DNA of 64,000 nucleotides from positions 124,001-188,000 of the forward strand of contig JALOAL010000002.1 in assembly GCA_023228825.1 (NCBI GenBank). Direction: 5' to 3'. This DNA comes from Dehalococcoidia bacterium. GTDB taxonomy: Bacteria; Chloroflexota; Dehalococcoidia; UBA2979. This document shows positions 8,149-16,891 of this stretch, in pieces (position 1 is the stretch's first letter; the number at the start of each line of letters is the position of its first letter). Both the position numbers and the translations under genes were made by a program. The notes under the pieces are model-generated. The model saw only the letters and a list, made by a program, of their open reading frames with translations. It made no database searches and had not been told where the DNA came from.

Positions 8149-10506
8149 CTACTCCACCACCAACGCGGCCCGTAGGCGGTCCTCCGCGGTAATGCGATGG
8201 TCCTCGTCGGGGCCGTCCTCGCTGATTGCGATCTCGGCCCAGCGGACCCGGCCGGTGAACACGTCCTGGGAGTAGTCGGGCGTGACGTGTGATCCCTCGT
8301 CGTGGCCGATATCAAGCGGCTCGTCGCTGGCGAATGGGAGCGGCTGCGTGCGGCCCACCCGGCCCTCGCCCACGGCCTCGCCGTCCACGAGCAGGCGCAC
8401 GTCCCCTCCGAGGGCAACGTCGGCGCCGTCGTAGTCGAACTCCATCCGCACCTGGCGGGTGCCGGGCTGGAGGAGAGCCCTGCTGTCCACGTGGAAGAGG
8501 TCGATGCCGTAGAAGTTGTAGCAGTACTTCAGGCGCCCCTCCTTCGCGTAGAGCGCCCAGCCACCGACGCGTCCACCCTGCGCGACGATCACGCCCTCCG
8601 CACCGCCTTCCGGCACCTCCACCTCCGCGGTGACGGAGTGGGACTTGTTCTTGATGCTGATCACAGAGAACGCATGCAGCCGGCCGACCTCCGGGTAGAT
8701 CAGTTGCCGGTTCCCTGTGACCAGGTGCGGGCGCCCCGCCAGGTCTGGGTTCGCACGCTCCGCCGCACGGTCGTCCAGCGGCAAGACGTTGTGCTTCGCC
8801 GCCTCGATCAGGAAGAGTTCCTGCAATTCACGCAGTTTCTCCGGCTGCTCGGCTGCCAGGTCATGCGCCTGGCTCCAGTCCGTGTTCGTGTCGTAGAGCT
8901 CCCACCTGTCATCGAGGAACGGGCCGGGGAGTTCCTCCGGCACCGGCGGATTGTGCGCGGTCACCGCGGTCCAGCCCTTGTGGTAGATCCCACGGTTGCC
9001 GAGGACCTCGAAGTACTGCGTCTCGTGACGGTCGGGCGCGTCCGCGGCGTCGAACGAGTACGCCATGCTGACGCCTTCGATCGGCTGCTGCGCCACTCCA
9101 TGCACGATCAGCGGATGCGGCAGCCCCGCCACCTCGAGGAATGTCGGCGCGACGTCAATGACGTGGTGGAACTGGTTCCGCACCTCGCCTCGAGCCTGGA
9201 TGCCCCGCGGCCAGTGCACGATCAGGCCGTTGCGGGTACCGCCCCAGTGCGAGGCGACCCGCTTTGTCCACTGGTACGGCGTATCCATCGCGTGCGCCCA
9301 GCCGAGGGAGTACTGGGGATAGGAGTCCGGGGTCCCGAACGTATCCAGGCGCTCCCGCAGAAACTCGGGCGTTTCGATGTGGGTCATGCCGGTCATGATC
9401 AGGGACTCGTTCCAGGTCCCGTTCAGCGTGCCCTCGCCGGAGGCGCCGTTGTCCCCTGTGATGATGTAGACGAGCGTGTCCTCCAGGACGCCGTGCTCCT
9501 CCAAGGCGTCGATGATTCGTCCGAGGTGGTAGTCGGCGTGTTCCAGGAAGGCGGCGTACAACTCCATCTGCCGCGCGAGGACGGGCTTCATATCGTCCGG
9601 GATGTCCTCCCAGGCGGGGATGCCCTCTGGGCGCCGGGTGAGTTCGCAGTGCTGGGGGATGACGCCCAACTCCTTCTGGCGCGCGAACGTCTGCTCGCGC
9701 ACCACGTCCCAGCCCTGGTCGAACTCGCCTCGGTAGCGGTCGAGCCAGTCCTGCGGCAGGTGGATCGGCGCGTGCGTCGCCCCGGGCGCCCAGTAGAGGA
9801 AGAACGGCCTGTCCGGGGCCAGCGAGCGCTGTGTCCCCAGCCACCCACGCGCCCGCGTGGCGATGTCATCGGTGAAGTGGTAGCCCTCCTCAGGGGTGCG
9901 GTCGGGCATGACCGGCGCACGGCCTTCGGTCAGACTCGGGTAAAACTGGCTCGTCTCGCCACCGATGAAGCCGTAGAAGTACTCGAAGCCGTTCGTCCCG
10001 GTCGGCCAGCGGTCGAATGGCCCTACCGGGCTCGTCTCCCAGACCGGCACCTCGTGGCACTTCCCGAACTGCGCCGTGGAGTACCCGTTCAAACGCAGCG
10101 TCTCCGCAACGGTAGCCGCCGTGTTCGGCCGCACGGAGGTGTAGCCAGGCGCGGACGTGGCCATGTCCGCGACCGTGCCCATGCCTACGGAGTGGTGGTT
10201 GCGCCCGGTCAGCATCGCCTGCCGGGTCGGCGAGCAGATGGCGGTGGTGTGGAAGCGCGTGTAGCGCAGGCCGTTGGCGGCCAGCCGCTCGAAGGTGGGC
10301 GTCCGGCACGGCCCTCCGAAGGCGCTCGAGGATCCGAACCCGGCGTCGTCCAGCAGGACCAGCAGGATGTTCGGGGCGCCCTCCGGTGGACGCACCGGCT
10401 CAATCCTGGGGTAGGTCGCCTCCGGGTGTTTCGCATCGGACATCGTGGCCCCCACGTGGGGACGGTCCGGGATCGGGAGCACCTCGCGGCCTGGCCGGCT
10501 CGGCAT
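8149..10506 (-). CDS. Type I arylsulfatase
   Basis: Hydrolyses sulfate esters with a formylglycine made from Cys. Start ATG 10506 is preceded by GAAGGGGAT, giving 785 residues. The active-site signature CSPTR lies at about residues 91-95 and continues RQAMLTGRNHHSVGMG. Metal ligands appear in LLDDAGFG at the N-terminus and in YIITGDNGASGEG. Further conserved blocks are FYGFIGGETSQFYP and WGGTRNGLIVHWP. The long C-terminal part (from about residue 600) is a beta-rich domain. No signal peptide is seen, so the enzyme is predicted cytoplasmic, where FGE can modify it. Its substrate would then have to be imported, and the BASS-type transporter lies immediately downstream. Confidence 0.93.
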   Translation of the reverse strand: MPSRPGREVLPIPDRPHVGATMSDAKHPEATYPRIEPVRPPEGAPNILLVLLDDAGFGSSSAFGGPCRTPTFERLAANGLRYTRFHTTAICSPTRQAMLTGRNHHSVGMGTVADMATSAPGYTSVRPNTAATVAETLRLNGYSTAQFGKCHEVPVWETSPVGPFDRWPTGTNGFEYFYGFIGGETSQFYPSLTEGRAPVMPDRTPEEGYHFTDDIATRARGWLGTQRSLAPDRPFFLYWAPGATHAPIHLPQDWLDRYRGEFDQGWDVVREQTFARQKELGVIPQHCELTRRPEGIPAWEDIPDDMKPVLARQMELYAAFLEHADYHLGRIIDALEEHGVLEDTLVYIITGDNGASGEGTLNGTWNESLIMTGMTHIETPEFLRERLDTFGTPDSYPQYSLGWAHAMDTPYQWTKRVASHWGGTRNGLIVHWPRGIQARGEVRNQFHHVIDVAPTFLEVAGLPHPLIVHGVAQQPIEGVSMAYSFDAADAPDRHETQYFEVLGNRGIYHKGWTAVTAHNPPVPEELPGPFLDDRWELYDTNTDWSQAHDLAAEQPEKLRELQELFLIEAAKHNVLPLDDRAAERANPDLAGRPHLVTGNRQLIYPEVGRLHAFSVISIKNKSHSVTAEVEVPEGGAEGVIVAQGGRVGGWALYAKEGRLKYCYNFYGIDLFHVDSRALLQPGTRQVRMEFDYDGADVALGGDVRLLVDGEAVGEGRVGRTQPLPFASDEPLDIGHDEGSHVTPDYSQDVFTGRVRWAEIAISEDGPDEDHRITAEDRLRAALVVE

Positions 10507-10768
10507 ACGGATCCCCTTCGCGCAGGTGGGAACGCGGGCGCGGTGGTGAGTGCGCACGCGATCAAGGTCGTGGAACGCCGATGATGGCGGGGAGGCGCTC
10601 GCAACGGCCCTCACCCGGTCACGAGGCCGCTTGCAGTTGCGTAGCAGTCGCCGGCTACAGCGCTATCCGACCTCGATGCGGACGGTCTGGACGCCGCCGG
10701 CGACCGTGACCTCCACGATCCTCGGCTCGCTCTGGTCGGGCATCCGTCAGCCTAGGCGCACGGTCCTC

Positions 10769-12868
10769 GTTTCAATCCTCGCCCGGCTTGAGGGCCGGGC
10801 GCGACGTCCACTGCCGAGCCTCCACGACAACCGGCTTCTTCCTGTTTCAATCCTCGCCCGGCTTGAGGGCCGGGCGCGACGGCGCATCGTCATTGAGCAA
10901 TTCACCTCGACTCAGGACGTTTCAATCCTCGCCCGGCTTGAGGGCCGGGCGCGACACCGCGAGATGGCGAAGGAGATCCCGGTCACGGTCAACGTTTCAA
11001 TCCTCGCCCGGCTTGAGGGCCGGGCGCGACGACGAGGCCGAGGCGCTCGGCGCGTGGGAGGCCACGTTTCAATCCTCGCCCGGCTTGAGGGCCGGGCGCG
11101 ACCGGTGGCTCCGGGGCCGCTAGGGGCGGGGGAGCACGCATGTTTCAATCCTCGCCCGGCTTGAGGGCCGGGCGCGACGCCCACCGAGGCCGTCGAACTC
11201 CACCGCTTGCTCACGTGGTTTCAATCCTCGCCCGGCTTGAGGGCCGGGCGCGACGCCCAGTCGCGCCTCCATGAGGGCCTCGGCGAGTGCGTTTCAATCC
11301 TCGCCCGGCTTGAGGGCCGGGCGCGACTGGCCTTGCTCCCTCGCCTCACTAATGGTGTATAAGTTTCAATCCTCACCCGGCTTGAGGGCCGGGCGCGACT
11401 GGCGACTGGCTATCAGTGGGTTGTCGGCGCGTGGGTTTCAATCCTCACCCGGCTTGAGGGCCGGGCGCGACCTGTCCACTGAGCTACGAGGGCATGCAAG
11501 AGATTTTGTTTCAATCCTCACCCGGCTTGAGGGCCGGGCGCGACGGTTCACCGGCGCCGCCACTGCCCACTCGGGCTCGATGTTTCAATCCTCACCCGGC
11601 TTGAGGGCCGGGCGCGACCCAAGTCCTTCGACTTGGTGGGGTTGTTGTCGTTTCAATCCTCACCCGGCTTGAGGGCCGGGCGCGACGGTAGCGCGTGCCG
11701 GGCAACAACTCCCCCGTCTCCTTGTTTCAATCCTCACCCGGCTTGAGGGCCGGGCGCGACTGCGCTTGTTCCGCAGGCTGACCTTCACCTCGTAGTGGTT
11801 TCAATCCTCACCCGGCTTGAGGGCCGGGCGCGACTGCGCGAACAGAGGTTCCGAACGAGCGGCGGCGAATAGTTTCAATCCTCACCCGGCTTGAGGGCCG
11901 GGCGCGACCGGACGCGCTGAAGGCGACCGCCCCCGTGGTGGTGGTTTCAATCCTCACCCGGCTTGAGGGCCGGGCGCGACCGTAGGCTCGTCAGCGAGGG
12001 CGGCGCGCACAGCCTCGTTTCAATCCTCACCCGGCTTGAGGGCCGGGCGCGACCGCCCCTCCAGCAGGACGACACCGACCGGCACGTTGTGTTTCAATCC
12101 TCACCCGGCTTGAGGGCCGGGCGCGACCGTACCCGAGCCGAGACGGCATGCAGCGTCACGGGATGTTTCAATCCTCACCCGGCTTGAGGGCCGGGCGCGA
12201 CGCGGCGAGATCACACCCGATGACAAGCGCTACCTCGTTTCAATCCTCACCCGGCTTGAGGGCCGGGCGCGACGGCGATCACCCGGAGCACTACGCCGAC
12301 GTGGCCCCTGTTTCAATCCTCACCCGGCTTGAGGGCCGGGCGCGACCGCAGGAGCAATACCGCCCAGTAGGACGCGGTGTTGTTTCAATCCTCACCCGGC
12401 TTGAGGGCCGGGCGCGACGTTGGGGTTGTGGACGCGGGGCCGGACGCCGTAGGTGGGGTTTCAATCCTCACCCGGCTTGAGGGCCGGGCGCGACGCGATC
12501 TGTTCGGCGGTGGCCACTAGACCGTCTCCACGTTTCAATCCTCACCCGGCTTGAGGGCCGGGCGCGACCTCCTGCCAGATCGTGTAGCCGGCGGTCCAGT
12601 TGCCCCAGTTTCAATCCTCACCCGGCTTGAGGGCCGGGCGCGACACGAAGCAGCGCCTGCACACGGGCGCGTACGACCACTGGTTTCAATCCTCACCCGG
12701 CTTGAGGGCCGGGCGCGACTCGTACCAGTAGTCAAGAGTCCGCTTGCAAGAATCCGTAGTTTCAATCCTCACCCGGCTTGAGGGCCGGGCGCGACGGTGT
12801 TCATCCCGTCGTCGGTGCCCGCAGGGGCGAAGTTTCAATCCTCACCCGGCTTGAGGGCCGGGCGCGAC
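10769..12868 (-). CRISPR. CRISPR array, 29 repeats of 37 nt and 28 spacers
   Basis: Repeats begin at 10769 and recur every 68-76 bp to 12832-12868. Spacers are 31-39 nt, mostly 35-39. The plus-strand unit starts GTTTCAATCCTC and ends GGGCCGGGCGCGAC. Since canonical repeats end in ATTGAAAC, the crRNA strand is the minus strand, and the leader and newest spacers lie at the right end beside cas2. Each repeat can fold through CCCGGC/GCCGGG arms. The first eight repeats on the left (oldest, 10769-11327) read CCTCGCCC, while the 21 newer ones read CCTCACCC. All other positions look identical. Type I-C is suggested by the adjoining cas4-cas1-cas2 rather than by the repeat length. Confidence 0.98.
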
Positions 12869-13054
12869 GGTCTCATTTCTGGTGATTTCTCTCCTCTCTC
12901 GGGTGATGGGGCTGGCTGCGTGGGAGGATGGGGGGTTTCCGCGGCACTGTACACCATCGATCTGAGGCGGTCTTGACGGGTTACGTGCGCGGATCGGGGA
13001 TGTGGGGGGCGATCACGGGTGGTCCGCGCTGCCACGGCTCGACGTCGCGCGTGG
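12869..13054 (-). promoter_or_regulatory. CRISPR leader region
   Basis: The 186 bp between the last repeat and cas2 carry no convincing gene. The part next to the array (12869-12905) is pyrimidine-rich on the plus strand, so in the transcribed direction it is a purine-rich GAGAGGAGAGAAATCACC stretch meeting the first repeat. Its position next to the newest repeat and to cas2 identifies it as the leader, which should hold the pre-crRNA promoter and the integration signals. No precise -10/-35 pair is claimed. Confidence 0.65.
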
Positions 13055-13345
13055 CTACAGGATCAGCGGGTCGTGGATGTCGTAGGCGGGCTCCACACCG
13101 AAGATCTGGGTGTAGCGCGACCGTGGTTCCAGGAGATGGTAGACGCGCAGGCTGTCTTCGCCACGTTCGATGGTCTCCAGCAGGCGGTTGATGAGTTCTT
13201 CTCGTCGGACGCCGTCCACCACGCATTCGAACACGGACTGTTGGACGCGCTGGCCGTAGCCTTCGCAGATCTTGGCCACGCGGCGGAGCCGTCGGCGGCC
13301 CTCCTTGGTCTCGGTCGACACGTCATAGGTCACGAGTAGTTCCAT
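13055..13345 (-). CDS. cas2: CRISPR-associated endoribonuclease/adaptation protein Cas2
   Basis: Structural partner of Cas1 in spacer integration. The 96-residue protein begins MELLVTYDVSTETKEGRRRL and continues RRVAKICEGYGQRVQQSVFE, a close match to type I-C Cas2, with the conserved Asp of the first strand (YDV) and the FEC strand. The start ATG is preceded by GGAGAG. It ends ahead of the leader region and is separated from cas1 by an 88-bp gap that holds a perfect palindrome. With cas1 and cas4 it makes a complete I-C-style adaptation set. Confidence 0.96.
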   Translation of the reverse strand: MELLVTYDVSTETKEGRRRLRRVAKICEGYGQRVQQSVFECVVDGVRREELINRLLETIERGEDSLRVYHLLEPRSRYTQIFGVEPAYDIHDPLIL

Positions 13346-13375
13346 GGCTCTCTCCGCTCACTGCTCAGGGACGGG

Positions 13376-13419
13376 GGGCACTGCTGAGGGACAGGGGCCC
13401 CTGTCCCTCAGCAGTGCCC
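13376..13419. repeat. 44-bp perfect palindrome between cas1 and cas2
   Basis: GGGCACTGCTGAGGGACAGG at the left (arm 13376-13397) is followed with no loop by its exact reverse complement (13398-13419). A further diverged direct copy of the unit, CACTGCTCAGGGACGGG, lies just to the right of cas2 at about 13359-13375. Three copies of one 20-nt unit, two direct and one inverted, look like a small repetitive element. In RNA it would form a 20-bp hairpin able to terminate or attenuate transcription from cas1 into cas2, or to protect the mRNA. Confidence 0.9.
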
Positions 13420-13433
13420 GACGGGGGCGCGGG

Positions 13434-14459
13434 TCAGCGCCCGACGAACGGCTGGTACTCCTCCAGGTCGCCGCGTAGGTGGCGCGCCAGGATGCGCGCC
13501 TGGACGTGCGGCAGCAGGCCGACCGGGAGCGCGCGACGGAGCAGACGGTGGCGGACCACTTCCTCCTTGCGCTGCTGGTAGGCGCGGATCACTGTTCGGC
13601 GCCCCTCGTCGCTGAGGTAGAAGGCCCCTCCTGGCTGCTGCTCGAAGTCATCGAGGCCGACCTGTCTCCGGTTGACCAGCGTCAGTGCGAGTCGGTCGGC
13701 GAGGATCGGACGCAACTCCTCCATCAGGTCCAGCGCAAGCGCGGGACGTCCGGGCCGGAGGGTGTGGAGGTAGCCGACCTGGGGATCCAGGCCGACGCCC
13801 TCCAGTGCGGCCACGCACTCGGCGCGCAGCAGCGCGTAGAGGAATGAAAGCAGCGAGTTCATGCGGTCTCGGGGCGGGCGGCGCGTCCGCCGCAGCAGGG
13901 TCAGTGCCTCCTGGTCGGTCTTTACCAGGTACCGGAAGACGGAGAAGTAGGCGCGGGCGGCATCGCCCTCCACGCCTCGCAGGGTTTCGATGTCTTGCAC
14001 CATGCCGGTCTGGACGATCGCCTGCGCGATGTGGTCCGCCTGGCGCGTGAGTTCGACCGACTCGTCGCCCGCCTCGCGTGCGCCTCGCATCAGGACGTGA
14101 CGAGTGTTCTGGAGTTTGCCGGCCACCACCTGGCGCGCGATGCGAAACGTCCGCTCTGCATCGTCCAGTGCGAGGTGTTGGGCGCGTCGGAGCAACACAT
14201 TCCCGCGCGTCCTCCCCTCCACGCGGGCCAGGAACCGCCCTCGGCTGTCGAGCCATACGACGCTTCGGCCATCCTCCGCGCAGCGTGCGAGCAGCGCAGT
14301 GGTGATGGAGACGCGCCCGACGGCGACGATGCCGGCGAGGCCGTTCAGCGGGAAGCGCGCGCGCAGGCTGCGCTCGACCTCTACGCGCACGGCATCCTGT
14401 TCCAGCCGCAGGACGCTGCCCGTCGTGACGACATACAGCACGTTCTGGAGTTCAAGCAC
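13434..14459 (-). CDS. cas1: CRISPR-associated integrase Cas1
   Basis: Metal-dependent integrase that inserts new spacers. The 341-residue protein is of type I-C style: N-terminal beta domain from QNVLYVVTTGSVLRLEQDAV, then the helical catalytic domain with Glu164 (RGVEGDAARAYFSVF), His232 (GYLHTLRPGRPALALD) and Asp244/Glu247 (LDLMEELRP). All three metal-binding positions are therefore intact. The start is a GTG at 14459-14457 that overlaps the end of cas4 by 8 bp, so it is translationally coupled. No cas3, cas5, cas7 or cas8 follows or precedes it in the window. Confidence 0.97.
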   Translation of the reverse strand: MLELQNVLYVVTTGSVLRLEQDAVRVEVERSLRARFPLNGLAGIVAVGRVSITTALLARCAEDGRSVVWLDSRGRFLARVEGRTRGNVLLRRAQHLALDDAERTFRIARQVVAGKLQNTRHVLMRGAREAGDESVELTRQADHIAQAIVQTGMVQDIETLRGVEGDAARAYFSVFRYLVKTDQEALTLLRRTRRPPRDRMNSLLSFLYALLRAECVAALEGVGLDPQVGYLHTLRPGRPALALDLMEELRPILADRLALTLVNRRQVGLDDFEQQPGGAFYLSDEGRRTVIRAYQQRKEEVVRHRLLRRALPVGLLPHVQARILARHLRGDLEEYQPFVGR

Positions 14460-15159
14460 CGCCGGACGCCTTGCGATCCGAGGGCGGGGCCAGCGGTTGC
14501 GGGCGGAAGAGGTCGCGTTGTGCCCGCCGCAGCCTTGAAGACGACGCCACGAGCGAGGGAAGGCAGGCGTTGATTAGAGAGCAGTGTCTGCAGCGCTGAT
14601 CGTTGGGCGCCTCCGGCACCGTCCGCCGGGCGACCTGCTGTCGCACAGCCTCCACGATCTCCAGGGTCTGTTGCCTCAATGGCGCGTCGATGGGGACGTG
14701 GTAGCGCTGACGTTCGGCCCGGAAGTACAGCGCGCCGGCCTCCACCGATCCACCGAACATCTCCTCCAGGCAGATCGCCTGGGCGCACAGTTGCAGGGCG
14801 GCGTGGACCCCGCGACGTCGCCCGACCTTGTATTCCACCGGGAACGGGCGTCCGTCCCGGAACTCCACCAGGTCCGCCTTGCCGACCAGGCCGTACCGGT
14901 CTGACCAGAGCGATAGGGCCCTGACCTCCCGTACGCCGCGTGTCGAGCGCTGCTCGCCGCTGTCCACGCGCTCGTGCGCTATCCGTCCTCGGATCGTGAA
15001 CTGGTTCTCCTCGTACGTCTGTTCAACGTGGATGAGCGCGCACTGTCGAGGGCAATAGGAGAAGTGCTCGATCGCTGAGATCGGGACGTCGACGCGGTCG
15101 TCCGCGTTCAGGAGGTCGAAGGTCGTCCCGTCCTCCAACGCGTCGAGGTGGGGCGACAT
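14452..15159 (-). CDS. cas4: CRISPR-associated nuclease Cas4
   Basis: RecB-like iron-sulfur nuclease that trims prespacers and selects the PAM side. The chosen start is ATG 15159, with AAGG eight bases upstream, giving 235 residues. Cluster cysteines appear at the N-terminus (FSYCPRQCALIH, about 36 and 40) and at the C-terminus (QRCRHCSLINACLP). Between them lie the RecB-type residues GRIAHERVD, VGKADLVEF and PVEYKVGRR (D and E-x-K). It heads the cas4-cas1-cas2 operon. Upstream is a roughly 300-bp divergent gap and then a transporter, so the interference genes that normally precede cas4 in type I-C loci are missing here. Confidence 0.95.
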   Translation of the reverse strand: MSPHLDALEDGTTFDLLNADDRVDVPISAIEHFSYCPRQCALIHVEQTYEENQFTIRGRIAHERVDSGEQRSTRGVREVRALSLWSDRYGLVGKADLVEFRDGRPFPVEYKVGRRRGVHAALQLCAQAICLEEMFGGSVEAGALYFRAERQRYHVPIDAPLRQQTLEIVEAVRQQVARRTVPEAPNDQRCRHCSLINACLPSLVASSSRLRRAQRDLFRPQPLAPPSDRKASGGA

Positions 15160-15464
15160 CAGAAGACCTTGCCGCCGGAGCGTGCGGCGAACTGGCGGGA
15201 CCGGTGCGCGATCCTGGGCAGGTCTGCGGGCGGATCGTGCCACCGGTGGTCTGCAGTGGGCGCGTGTGCGTATGTCATTGCCGGCCCTCGTAGCGTCCAG
15301 AGGCTAGCAGATAACGAAGGGTATTACGTGTAGATAGAGTGAGCCGGAGCATAACCGTACGGAGGGCAATAGCGGCGTCGATGTGGCGTCGCTACGCCTC
15401 GAGGTGTTGCGCGGCGCCTGGTGCTGACGTCGGGGCGGGGAGGTGGCGTGCTAGTGTCGGTGGG

Positions 15465-16850
15465 ATGCCGGGTTCCCTCCCCTCGCCGCCGTCTGAGGCC
15501 TCTGGTTCGGTCCTGTCCGCCATTGCGGACGCGGCGTTGCGGCCGCGACCGGTCTGGAGGTCGGAGCGCGCCTATGTGCTGGCCACCATCGCGAGCGTGG
15601 TCGGGTTGGGGAGCCTGTGGCGCTTTCCGTACATGGCCGGCCTGCACGGCGGGGGCTCCTTCGTCCTCGCCTACTTTGTCTGCGTGATCGTCGTTGGGAT
15701 CCCCCTCGCGGTGCTCGAGAGTGGCGCAGGGAGCCTCTCCCGGCGGTCGCCGGTGGGGCTATTCCGTCGCGCAGCGGGTGGGCCGGGCGTGGTGATTGGC
15801 TGGACCGCCATCGCGCTGACGGTCGCCATCATGAGTTACTACTTCGTAGTCACTGGCTGGACGCTGGGGTATGCGTTCGATGCCGTGCTGGGGCGCCTGA
15901 CCACGTTCGCGGAATTCACGACGGGGATGGCCACGCTATGGCTGTTCCTGATCGTGTGTGCGCTGGTGTTTGCGTTCCTGGTGCGGGAGATGTCCGCGTT
16001 CGAACGTGCCAGTCAGGTGCTGATGCCGGTGCTGCTGGTGATCGTGGTGGGCATGGCGGTCTATGGCCAGACGCTGGAGGGGGCGGGCGAAGCGCGTTCG
16101 TTCTACCTGGGCCTGGACAGAGACGCCCTGCTGAACGGCGCCACCTGGCGCGCGGCGGCGGGGCAGGCGTTCTACTCCATCGGCGTGGGGCAGGGGATCC
16201 TCATCGCCTACGCCAGTTACATCCCGGCGGGCACCAACATCCTGCGCACCACCAGCATCGTGGCGGGGACGAATGCGCTGGTGGCGCTGGTCGCGGGGCT
16301 CATGGTCTTCCCCATCGTCTTCACGTTCGGCATTGCGCCTGACGCCGGCAGCCATCTCTCGTTCACCGCGTTCCCTCGCGTCTTCGCTGAGGTCGGGGGC
16401 GGGGATTTCCTGGCGATCGCCTTCTTCACGCTGCTGTTCGTCGCTGGGTTCACCTCGTGCCTGGGGATGGGGGTGGTGGTGATGAGCGCCCTCCGCGACG
16501 AGACGCGGCTCACGCGCACCCGCGCCGCGCGGGTTGTGGTGGGCCTGGTGGTGCTGCTTGGCCTTCCGTCCGCGCTCAGTTTCACGCAGGTGGGGTTCGA
16601 GGTGGCCGGCATTCCGTTCCTGGACGCCGTGGACCGGGCGACCGGTTCCGGCATCATGGTGGTGACGGGGCTGGTGGGCACGACGGTGCTGGCGCTGCGC
16701 CTGCCGAGGCGCCGGCTGATCGCCTCGTTCAATGCGGGCCGAATCCGGCGCGTGGGTGGCGTCCGGCTGCGCGCGAGTTGGATCGTGACCTGGGCGACGC
16801 TGTTGCCGTTGGTGGCGGCGGCCATCTTTGGGGCCACGCTGCTGGGATGA
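15465..16850 (+). CDS. Neurotransmitter:sodium symporter (NSS/SNF)-family transporter
   Basis: Sodium-coupled transporter for amino acids or related small solutes in the inner membrane. The 461-residue product from ATG 15465 has about eleven or twelve helices. The NSS sodium/substrate helix reads ATIASVVGLGSLWRFPYMAG, followed by the HGGGSFVLAYF signature, and the unwound helix 6 region by GQAFYSIGVGQGILIAYASY. Longer in-frame starts exist but add an Arg-rich, unconserved tail. It is divergent from cas4, with a somewhat AT-richer intergenic stretch around 15300-15350 that probably holds promoters for both. The substrate cannot be told from sequence. Confidence 0.9.
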   Translation: MPGSLPSPPSEASGSVLSAIADAALRPRPVWRSERAYVLATIASVVGLGSLWRFPYMAGLHGGGSFVLAYFVCVIVVGIPLAVLESGAGSLSRRSPVGLFRRAAGGPGVVIGWTAIALTVAIMSYYFVVTGWTLGYAFDAVLGRLTTFAEFTTGMATLWLFLIVCALVFAFLVREMSAFERASQVLMPVLLVIVVGMAVYGQTLEGAGEARSFYLGLDRDALLNGATWRAAAGQAFYSIGVGQGILIAYASYIPAGTNILRTTSIVAGTNALVALVAGLMVFPIVFTFGIAPDAGSHLSFTAFPRVFAEVGGGDFLAIAFFTLLFVAGFTSCLGMGVVVMSALRDETRLTRTRAARVVVGLVVLLGLPSALSFTQVGFEVAGIPFLDAVDRATGSGIMVVTGLVGTTVLALRLPRRRLIASFNAGRIRRVGGVRLRASWIVTWATLLPLVAAAIFGATLLG

Positions 16851-16891
16851 TGTTACTCGGATGACGAGATGACCTTGATGGGAGCACGGAC

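Noticed and set aside
8302..10584. A 760-codon plus-strand frame opposite the arylsulfatase.
   Set aside because: The minus-strand sulfatase has complete catalytic motifs; the opposite product is an Arg/Val-rich shadow.
10663..10743. A 26-codon minus-strand ORF between the sulfatase and the array.
   Set aside because: Too short, no good ribosome-binding site and no homology; the 10507-10768 gap is otherwise featureless apart from the sulfatase upstream region.
10550..11672. Frames reading FQSSPGLRAGRD or VSILARLEGRAR repeats.
   Set aside because: These are translations of the CRISPR repeats, not repeat proteins.
13376..13419. Reading the 44-bp palindrome as a sequencing or assembly artefact.
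   Set aside because: It has a third, diverged copy of its unit alongside and lies in a normal intergenic gap, so a genuine repeat element is more likely, though this was not tested.
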